DNA of 5,270 nt from Flavipsychrobacter sp. (GTDB lineage: Bacteria > Bacteroidota > Bacteroidia > Chitinophagales > Chitinophagaceae). The stretch spans positions 1 through 5,270 of the forward strand of contig JAJNBR010000221.1 of NCBI GenBank assembly GCA_021156265.1, read 5' to 3'. A model generated the notes under the pieces. It did not search any database. It was not told the DNA's origin and was given only the letters and a program-made list of their open reading frames with translations. Below are positions 1 to 4,596 of the stretch, piece by piece (position 1 is the first letter of the stretch; each line of letters begins with the position of its first letter). Both the position numbers and the translations under genes were made by a program.

Positions 1-969
1 CTCCACGTAATAAGGATTCTCTTCCGTGTAAATAATACTTGAATTACCGGTACCTGCGTCGGCCAACAGTAATTCCAGTTTATTTTGAAGGCGATTAAGG
101 CGGTATACGCAGAGCTTTGAAGCGTCCTTGGTCCATTTGATGCGCGGTATATACTGATCTGTCTCTGTTCCCACATTTGCAGTTACCGTACGCGCACTGT
201 TCACATCGTAAACTTTTATTTGCACTACCGAGTTCGGTTCGCCTGCCTTGGGATATTTGTAAGTGTAGTTATTCGGATACAGTCCTGTATACATCGGCAA
301 TATGTATTGCGGTACGTTTGATTCATCAAAACGGTAAAACGCAAGGTGTTTACTATCAGGCGACCACTCAAAGGCACGGGTAAAACCAAACTCTTCTTCA
401 TACACCCAATCGCAGTTGCCGTTGATGATCTTATTTACCTCGCCATCGGTAGTTACTGCTACAGTCCCACCTGTTTTCAGATCTTTATAGTAAAGATTGT
501 TGCCGCTTACGAAAGCCACTTTGTTACCATCGGGCGAAAAACCGGCATGTAGCACTTTGGCGGTGTCTACCTGCAGCACTTTCCCCGTAGCCATATCGTA
601 CACATAACTGCGATAAAGTGCAGACCTGCGGTAGATAGGCTGACTCTCGTTTCTTATCAATATCTTTTTTTCGTCCTTGCTGAACGCATAATCGTCTAGT
701 GAAAGCTGTTTGCCATCCAGCGTGCGCTCTCCATTGTCAAATATGGTTCGCTCTTGTTTGCCTGTTTTCAGATCGTATATACGCAAAAGCTGTCTGTCGC
801 CTTCCTTATCTATCTGTGTGTAGAGCTTGCCATCGGTCATAGCATTGAAGCCCGGAACAACTTTTGTCCGGAAAGTATTCTTCACCCAGATGTCTTCGAG
901 GGTGATCTGTTTTTTCTGTGCAAATGATAGCTGGGCAATAAACAGGAGTGCTAAACAGGAATAGCGCAT
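1..969 (-). CDS. Dipeptidyl-peptidase IV-like S9 family serine peptidase, N-terminal part (3' end beyond window)
   Basis: I translated the minus strand from the ATG at 969 and found an open frame of 323 codons to the window edge. Residues 1-17 form a signal peptide (hydrophobic core, then LSFA before Q18), so the product is exported, probably to the periplasm or outer surface. The rest is the beta-propeller domain of DPP IV (PF00930 type), with blade-like repeats such as FSPDGNKVAF (144-153) and WSPDSKHLAFY (202-212). The diagnostic DPP IV signature is present: CDWVYEEEF at 186-194. By comparison with human DPP4, E192 and E193 match Glu205/Glu206, which bind the substrate N-terminus, and R114 in the YRRS stretch matches Arg125. 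The enzyme should therefore release N-terminal X-Pro or X-Ala dipeptides. The family is usually about 700-750 residues, so the alpha/beta-hydrolase domain with the Ser-Asp-His triad lies outside the window and its integrity is not visible. It is monocistronic on its upstream side, behind the clpS terminator. Confidence 0.93.
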   Translation of the reverse strand, partial: MRYSCLALLFIAQLSFAQKKQITLEDIWVKNTFRTKVVPGFNAMTDGKLYTQIDKEGDRQLLRIYDLKTGKQERTIFDNGERTLDGKQLSLDDYAFSKDEKKILIRNESQPIYRRSALYRSYVYDMATGKVLQVDTAKVLHAGFSPDGNKVAFVSGNNLYYKDLKTGGTVAVTTDGEVNKIINGNCDWVYEEEFGFTRAFEWSPDSKHLAFYRFDESNVPQYILPMYTGLYPNNYTYKYPKAGEPNSVVQIKVYDVNSARTVTANVGTETDQYIPRIKWTKDASKLCVYRLNRLQNKLELLLADAGTGNSSIIYTEENPYYVE

Positions 970-993
970 AATGGGAGACGTTATTAAGACCTT

Positions 994-1001
994 CAAAAAT
1001 A
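994..1001 (-). promoter_or_regulatory. Bacteroidota-type -7 promoter element for the DPP IV gene
   Basis: The minus strand reads TATTTTTG, an exact match to the Bacteroidota sigma-ABfr -7 consensus TAnnTTTG. It ends 24 nt before the ATG at 969, giving an inferred leader of about 18-20 nt. No clear TTG -33 element is seen 17-23 nt upstream, so the promoter is inferred from the -7 box, its spacing and the terminator just upstream. Confidence 0.45.
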
Positions 1002-1064
1002 GCATCTAAGGCCCAGAGAATGAAATGACTGCCTTAAACAGGCGGGGTAAAATGCGGGGGATAT

Positions 1065-1095
1065 TAAAAGAAAAAGGGTACATTGCTGCACCCTT
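1065..1095 (-). terminator. Rho-independent terminator of clpS
   Basis: On the minus strand, 21 nt after the clpS stop codon, AAGGGTGCA pairs with TGTACCCTT in a 9-bp stem (1074-1095) with one G-U wobble. The loop is GCAA, a stable GNRA tetraloop. A U-rich tail (TTTCTTTT) follows at once on 1073-1066. This is the best terminator in the window. It separates clpS from the DPP IV gene in the same direction. The rest of the 970-1115 spacer holds the DPP IV promoter and nothing else I can recognise. Confidence 0.85.
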
Positions 1096-1115
1096 CGCGT
1101 TTATATCGAGTTTTT

Positions 1116-1418
1116 TTAATAGTCAATTGTTGCTTGGATGCTGCGGTTGATAAGCGCTTCGGCAAGTGGCCTGAGAAAATCGAAACTACCATTCTTCACT
1201 CCATACTTACCTTTGTGGTGAATGATCATGGCACACTGTTCTGCCTGCTCGGGACTATGTTCGCAAACATCTATCAGCGATTCTATCACATGATCAAAGG
1301 TGTTTACATCATCGTTCCAAACTATTAGGCTGTGAAGGGATTCCACCAGCACGTCCTGGTCTTCGTCAGCTTGTGTTTGCCATTGTACTCCTCCCTGGTT
1401 TTCCCACAGAGCGCTCAT
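1116..1418 (-). CDS. clpS: ATP-dependent Clp protease adaptor protein ClpS
   Basis: A 100-residue cytosolic adaptor that binds N-end-rule (N-degron) substrates and delivers them to the ClpAP-type (or ClpCP) protease. The core runs from about residue 28 to 99. It has the family's substrate-pocket motif WNDDVNTF (34-41), where N35-D36-D37 match E. coli ClpS N34-D35-D36. It also has IHHKGK (66-71), whose H67 matches E. coli H66. The residues that hold the substrate's alpha-amino group are thus present. The N-terminal tail (1-27) is acidic and glutamine-rich, as expected for the flexible ClpA-engaging extension, and the length is close to the 106 residues of the E. coli protein. I chose the ATG at 1418 over the in-frame ATG at 1457 because the latter lies upstream of the -7 promoter element at 1444-1451. 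No clp ATPase or aat gene is visible nearby. Confidence 0.93.
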   Translation of the reverse strand: MSALWENQGGVQWQTQADEDQDVLVESLHSLIVWNDDVNTFDHVIESLIDVCEHSPEQAEQCAMIIHHKGKYGVKNGSFDFLRPLAEALINRSIQATIDY

Positions 1419-1443
1419 AATGTTCCGATTTAAATATTTTACA

Positions 1444-1451
1444 CAAAGATA
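1444..1451 (-). promoter_or_regulatory. Bacteroidota-type -7 promoter element for clpS
   Basis: The minus strand reads TATCTTTG, an exact TAnnTTTG match, 25 nt before the clpS ATG at 1418. A GGTTG stretch (TTG at 1468-1470) lies 16 nt upstream and could be the -33 element, slightly closer than the usual 17-23 nt. The element lies in the divergent spacer shared with the methyltransferase gene. It supports the shorter ClpS start, since a start at 1457 would precede transcription. Confidence 0.55.
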
Positions 1452-1513
1452 AGGCAAAAACAGAATTCAACCACCGGGACGCTGATTATCAATATAATTT
1501 CGAATTTTGTCTC

Positions 1514-2035
1514 ATGTACACGAAAAAATCGATGGAGGAGCTCGGCCGCTTGTCGGGCGAAGAGGTGAAAGCCGCTGAAAAACACCACGTTATCGTTATA
1601 ATGGATGATGTGCGCAGTATGCATAACGTCGGTTCAGCCTTCCGTACCTGCGATGCTTTCGCTGTTGAGGCGTTATACCTTTGCGGGTACACGCCCACTC
1701 CGCCCCACCGTGATATCCATAAAACCGCACTTGGCGCCACCGAAACGGTAAACTGGAAGCATTTTAAAACAACCATCGAAGCAGTACACGCTGCAAAAGA
1801 TGCAGGTTACACGGTATACTCGGTGGAGCAGGCACACAATAGCATTCCCCTCAATAGTTTCAGCCGGAACGATGAAAAAATAGCTTTGGTGTTCGGAAAT
1901 GAAGTAACCGGCGTTAACGATGAAGCGCTCAAATTATCGGAAGGCTGCATAGAGATACCGCAGTGGGGCTCAAAGCATTCGCTGAATATATCTGTGAGCA
2001 TGGGCGTAGTATTGTGGGAAGTCGTGAGAAAATAA
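1514..2035 (+). CDS. SpoU/TrmH-family RNA 2'-O-methyltransferase
   Basis: A 173-residue single-domain SPOUT methyltransferase predicted to transfer a methyl group from S-adenosylmethionine to a ribose 2'-OH of tRNA or rRNA in the cytosol. All three SpoU motifs are visible. Motif 1 is HNVGSAFRTCD (37-47), with N38 and catalytic-type R44. Motif 2 is LVFGNEVTGV (125-134), with E130. Motif 3 is IPQWGSKHSLNISVS (148-162), with S156-L157-N158, which forms part of the trefoil-knot SAM site. It has only a short N-terminal helix ahead of the fold and no separate RNA-binding domain, like TrmH/TrmL-sized proteins. The target nucleotide cannot be assigned, so no gene symbol is given. M1 at 1514 is used; M7 at 1532 is a possible alternative. 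No good Shine-Dalgarno is seen. An imperfect -7-like GAATTTTG at 1502-1509 sits too close to M1 to be convincing. The next gene starts 39 nt after the stop, so the two are likely an operon. Confidence 0.9.
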   Translation: MYTKKSMEELGRLSGEEVKAAEKHHVIVIMDDVRSMHNVGSAFRTCDAFAVEALYLCGYTPTPPHRDIHKTALGATETVNWKHFKTTIEAVHAAKDAGYTVYSVEQAHNSIPLNSFSRNDEKIALVFGNEVTGVNDEALKLSEGCIEIPQWGSKHSLNISVSMGVVLWEVVRK

Positions 2036-2074
2036 TTGGCATCAATATTATGTAGGTTTTCAAAAAAAGATATT

Positions 2075-2911
2075 ATGCTTTGGAAAGGCAGGCGTACGAG
2101 CGGCAATGTTGAAGACCGGAGAGGTATGGGTGGAGGTGGTAAAATACTGGGTGGTGGAATCGGCGCAGCCGTACTCGGATTGATCATTTATTTATTGGGC
2201 GGTGATCCTTCTGCAATTATGCCCCAGGGCGATAGCGCTCCCCAAACGCAGGAGGAAAAGGCTGCCGAAGACGAAGCTGCGCAATTCGTATCTGTAGTAC
2301 TCGCCGATACCGAAGATGTCTGGAACAAGTTGTTCAGCGACATGGGTAAGCAATACCAGGAACCCGCTATGGTATTGTTCAATGGCTATGTATCGTCGGC
2401 TTGCGGCAATGCCAGTTCGGCCACCGGCCCGTTCTACTGCCCGCTGGATGGCAAACTATACATCGACCTTTCCTTTTACAACGACCTGAAAGAACGCTTC
2501 AACGCCCCCGGCGATTTCGCCATGGCTTACGTAGTGGCACATGAAGTGGGCCATCATGTACAAAATATTCTTGGGATCTCTGACGAAGTGCAAAGGATGC
2601 GCCAGCAGGTAAGCGAAGCGGAAGGAAACAGGCTATCGGTAAAACTGGAGTTACAGGCCGACTTTTTTGCAGGCGTATGGGCACATCATGCTCAGCGCAT
2701 GAAGAATATCCTGGAGAGCGGCGACATGGAAGAAGCGCTTAACGCCGCAAACGCCATTGGCGATGACCGGCTGCAACGCGAATCGCAGGGACATGTCGTA
2801 CCCGATGCCTTCACCCATGGCACATCAGCGCAGCGTATGCACTGGTTTAAAAAGGGTTATGATACAGGCGATCTTAACCAGGGCGATACATTCAACGCAC
2901 CCGACCTGTAA
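2075..2911 (+). CDS. Membrane-anchored neutral zinc metallopeptidase (YpfJ / PF04228 family)
   Basis: A 278-residue putative zinc peptidase. The N terminus carries the family's hallmark: a basic, Arg/Gly-rich head (residues 4-22, with a GMGGGG run), then one glycine-rich transmembrane segment at about 24-41. An acidic Gln/Glu/Ala linker (51-70) follows. The catalytic region has HEVGH at 156-160, with H156 and H160 as zinc ligands and E157 as the general base. LELQAD (191-196) supplies the likely third ligand E192. Two cysteines flanking a Phe/Tyr-rich stretch (C110 and C122) are placed as in the family and could form a disulfide, suggesting an extracytoplasmic domain. The C-terminal part has the usual GDDRLQ (residues 226-231) and HGTSAQRMHWFKKGY (residues 249-263) segments. 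Length matches E. coli YpfJ (about 287). I chose the ATG at 2075: the frame extends back to a TTG at 2036, but that extension lacks family character. The substrate is unknown. No feature looks broken. Confidence 0.92.
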   Translation: MLWKGRRTSGNVEDRRGMGGGGKILGGGIGAAVLGLIIYLLGGDPSAIMPQGDSAPQTQEEKAAEDEAAQFVSVVLADTEDVWNKLFSDMGKQYQEPAMVLFNGYVSSACGNASSATGPFYCPLDGKLYIDLSFYNDLKERFNAPGDFAMAYVVAHEVGHHVQNILGISDEVQRMRQQVSEAEGNRLSVKLELQADFFAGVWAHHAQRMKNILESGDMEEALNAANAIGDDRLQRESQGHVVPDAFTHGTSAQRMHWFKKGYDTGDLNQGDTFNAPDL

Positions 2912-2917
2912 TCATTG

Positions 2918-3274
2918 TTAAATATTACTGCAGATCATCTGTCGCACGTAGGCTGCATGCAGCGTTTCTGGTATCATATTCATGAGCTCCGCCTTGTGCG
3001 CGCAGGTACTACACAGTATTTTTTCCAGAGAAAATACATATACATTCTCAATCGCATTGCGTAGGGCCATATTGCCATCGGCGTACAACCTCTCTACCAC
3101 GGAAAAACACTTTTGAACAGCGCCAAGATCGTAGGTATCTACTTTCTCTTGTGTATAGTCAAACAATGCGCGCATGGTCTTGTGTAATCCCGGCACCGGG
3201 CTTTTTTCAAAACGTTCATTCAGCTCAGGCAGTTCCTGGCTAATCAAGTTCCCTGCTTCTGTAAAATGCTCCAT
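2918..3274 (-). CDS. Small DUF7674-like protein of unknown function
   Basis: A 118-residue predicted all-helical soluble protein with no signal peptide or membrane segment. The pattern resembles DUF7674: an N-terminal helix ending in a LPEL segment (15-18), a GLHKTMRALFDYTQ helix (29-42), a middle helix with VVERLYADGN (59-68), and a C-terminal part with NVYVFSLEKIL, IPETL and a Tyr-containing tail. The family label comes from memory of its pattern and is tentative; the biochemical role is unknown. Four cysteines occur (C56, C88, C91, C115). C88-S-T-C91 forms a CxxC, though no second pair suggests a zinc finger. The start is the ATG at 3274, preceded by GGAAGG at 2-nt spacing, one of the few purine-rich candidates here. 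A GTG one codon earlier is less likely. It follows the ureohydrolase gene by 93 nt on the same strand and converges on the zinc peptidase gene with 6 nt between stops. Confidence 0.72.
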   Translation of the reverse strand: MEHFTEAGNLISQELPELNERFEKSPVPGLHKTMRALFDYTQEKVDTYDLGAVQKCFSVVERLYADGNMALRNAIENVYVFSLEKILCSTCAHKAELMNMIPETLHAAYVRQMICSNI

Positions 3275-3307
3275 CACCTTCCATTTGTGCAGAACGCCAA
3301 AAGGTTA

Positions 3308-3340
3308 TGCCATTGAATGGTCGCTATTTCCACAATGGCA
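3308..3340. repeat. 8-bp inverted repeat in the leader of the DUF7674-like gene
   Basis: TGCCATTG (3308-3315) and CAATGGCA (3333-3340) are perfect 8-bp inverted arms around a 17-nt spacer. The left arm is also part of a smaller palindrome, CCATT-G-AATGG (3310-3320). The element sits 34-66 nt upstream of the ATG at 3274 and 28 nt beyond the ureohydrolase stop. It could be an operator or an mRNA hairpin. No U-tract follows on the minus strand, so I do not call it a terminator. Confidence 0.35.
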
Positions 3341-3367
3341 ATTAAAGAATGCGTAAACCTAACGCTA

Positions 3368-4393
3368 TCAGCTAAAAAGTCCGCGCTTCTGCTTGTAGGC
3401 TTTTATGAAATCTGTAACAAGATAGGCTACCAGCTTGCCTGTTGAGGCAGCCTTACGACCGTCGCGCAGCTCAGCTGCACCTTCGGCAAGATGTAAGTAA
3501 ACAGGGTGTATCAATTGCGCACACCAGTTGACATACTGCCGTGCCTGCACGGCAGAAATACCGCAAGGCGTATAAGCGCTGGACAAAGTCTTTTCTATAC
3601 AATCGAGATCCAGCTCAAGCCCTACCGGTCTGCCGGTTGTTTTGCTGATGGCGTTTTTTACAGCCTCTTCAAAGCTCAGTTTATCGCGCAGGAAAATGTC
3701 TTCAAAAAAACTGAAGTGCAGATCAGGATCATCCACCAATTCACCGATAACGTCCTGCGAGTTATAGTTCTCGTGTAAGCCAATAACCGAATACTTCTCG
3801 AGAAATCCGCCGCGATGTGCATACCGAAAACCGTTACCACTATGCCTGCCTTCCATTGCCCTGAAGTCGCTATGTGCATCGAGGTTGATGCAATTCACAG
3901 GCTTGTCATTTACCAGAGATGCGCCTTTGATCAGCGGGTAAGAATTGTTGTGCCCTCCACCGATAACAATAGGCACTTTGCCGGCAGCGATGATCGCAGT
4001 AATAAGCGGTTGAACCGTGTCGTCAACATACTGCACCAATTCCCGTAATTGTTCAACAGTCATGTTCTCCGACTGGCGTATCTTGTCTGCAAAGTCGAAC
4101 GCCCCCAGCACAAGAATATCATCACCTTGCAACTGTGTAGTGCTCTGCACATTGACCAGTGTTTTCAGTGCTACCGGCCACAAAGTATGCGCGCCACCCA
4201 CTCCATGATTAGCCCTTACTCCAATATCTTCAGGTATACCAAGAACAACAAACTTAGCCGGACTGTTTTTCACCTCGTCCTCCCAGTCCCCGTTCCCGAT
4301 AAGTTGCACACGCTCCCCGAGCTTTGTTTCACCCTGGCGACGGCTGACGATGGTATCCAAAAAACTTTGCGAAGTAACAACGAATTTGCCCAT
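3368..4393 (-). CDS. Formimidoylglutamase-like ureohydrolase (arginase superfamily)
   Basis: A 341-residue cytosolic binuclear-manganese hydrolase of the arginase/agmatinase/formimidoylglutamase fold. The ligand set is complete: GGGHNNSYP (145-153) gives H148, NLDAHSDFR (170-178) gives D172, H174 and D176, and ELDLD (260-264) gives D262 and D264. The last motif departs from the SxDxDxxDP of arginases and agmatinases: the Ser is E260, and Glu-Lys (267-268) stands where Asp-Pro would be. With the later YTPCGIS (274-280), this resembles the formimidoylglutamase (HutG) branch, which cleaves N-formimidoyl-glutamate to glutamate and formamide in histidine breakdown. The N-terminal region (1-45) and GVRANHGVGGAHTLW (58-72) look like the Bacteroidota version. 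No hut gene is in the window, so the substrate is inferred. The only nearby in-frame start is the ATG at 4393, without a Shine-Dalgarno. Arginase, agmatinase or another guanidino-acid hydrolase remain possible. Confidence 0.85.
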   Translation of the reverse strand: MGKFVVTSQSFLDTIVSRRQGETKLGERVQLIGNGDWEDEVKNSPAKFVVLGIPEDIGVRANHGVGGAHTLWPVALKTLVNVQSTTQLQGDDILVLGAFDFADKIRQSENMTVEQLRELVQYVDDTVQPLITAIIAAGKVPIVIGGGHNNSYPLIKGASLVNDKPVNCINLDAHSDFRAMEGRHSGNGFRYAHRGGFLEKYSVIGLHENYNSQDVIGELVDDPDLHFSFFEDIFLRDKLSFEEAVKNAISKTTGRPVGLELDLDCIEKTLSSAYTPCGISAVQARQYVNWCAQLIHPVYLHLAEGAAELRDGRKAASTGKLVAYLVTDFIKAYKQKRGLFS

Positions 4394-4455
4394 GTATAAT
4401 GCTTACGATATGTACCTATTAATTGCTTCGTGTTTTCAATCAGCGCATGAAACTA

Positions 4456-4490
4456 CAGCATAAAAATATAAGGGCATAATTTTTACGCTG
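4456..4490. repeat. 12-bp near-perfect inverted repeat in the divergent spacer
   Basis: CAGCATAAAAAT (4456-4467) and ATTTTTACGCTG (4479-4490) are inverted arms with one mismatch (A4460 against C4486), around an 11-nt loop. Read as minus-strand RNA, the mismatch becomes a G-U wobble, so all 12 positions pair. The repeat lies 63 nt upstream of the ureohydrolase ATG and 106 nt upstream of the CHRD gene ATG. It could be an operator serving both genes or a leader hairpin. No U-run follows on either strand, which argues against a terminator. Confidence 0.5.
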
Positions 4491-4530
4491 CCGCTTTGCT
4501 GTTAGCTCATTTTTATCCAATGCTTTTTCT

Positions 4531-4555
4531 TTCAGAAAACTGAATCTGGTTTTCT
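4531..4555. repeat. Overlapping small inverted repeats upstream of the CHRD gene
   Basis: AGAAAAC (4534-4540) and GTTTTCT (4549-4555) are perfect 7-bp inverted arms with an 8-nt spacer. They overlap a second, alternative hairpin, TTCAG-AAAA-CTGAA (4531-4544), and the two cannot form together. The element ends 41 nt before the ATG at 4597. The rest of the 4394-4596 spacer is AT-rich, and I found no exact TAnnTTTG in either direction. Confidence 0.3.
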
Positions 4556-4596
4556 AATTGTTCCGTAAATAACATTATAACCAAAACTGTCTCCTT

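Noticed and set aside
1419..1457. A 13-residue N-terminal extension of ClpS starting at the ATG at 1457.
   Set aside because: The extension overlaps an exact -7 promoter element (1444-1451) and has no ClpS family character; the ATG at 1418 gives a normal length.
1495..1509. TAATTTCG and GAATTTTG as -7 elements for the methyltransferase gene.
   Set aside because: Each has one mismatch to TAnnTTTG, and the second would put the transcription start at or past the chosen ATG.
1489..1776. A 95-residue minus-strand open frame and an overlapping 61-residue frame at 1439-1624.
   Set aside because: They are shadows of the methyltransferase gene and the clpS promoter region, with no protein-like character.
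2036..2074. A TTG-initiated extension of the zinc peptidase directly after the methyltransferase stop.
   Set aside because: The extra 13 residues do not resemble the family; the ATG at 2075 begins right at the basic, glycine-rich head typical of YpfJ-type proteins.
1807..2187. A 126-residue minus-strand open frame with a proline-rich start.
   Set aside because: It is antisense to the methyltransferase 3' end and the glycine-rich N terminus of the peptidase; the prolines are complements of the glycine codons.
2908..2928. GTAAT and ATTAC flanking the convergent stop codons, considered as a bidirectional terminator.
   Set aside because: Only 5 AT-rich base pairs with an 11-nt loop and no flanking U or A tracts; too weak.
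2931..2941. The palindrome CAGAT-C-ATCTG.
   Set aside because: It lies in the 3' coding part of the DUF7674-like gene and is short enough to be chance.
4049..4399. A 116-residue plus-strand open frame.
   Set aside because: It is entirely antisense to the ureohydrolase, which has full family motifs; the sequence has no recognisable domain.
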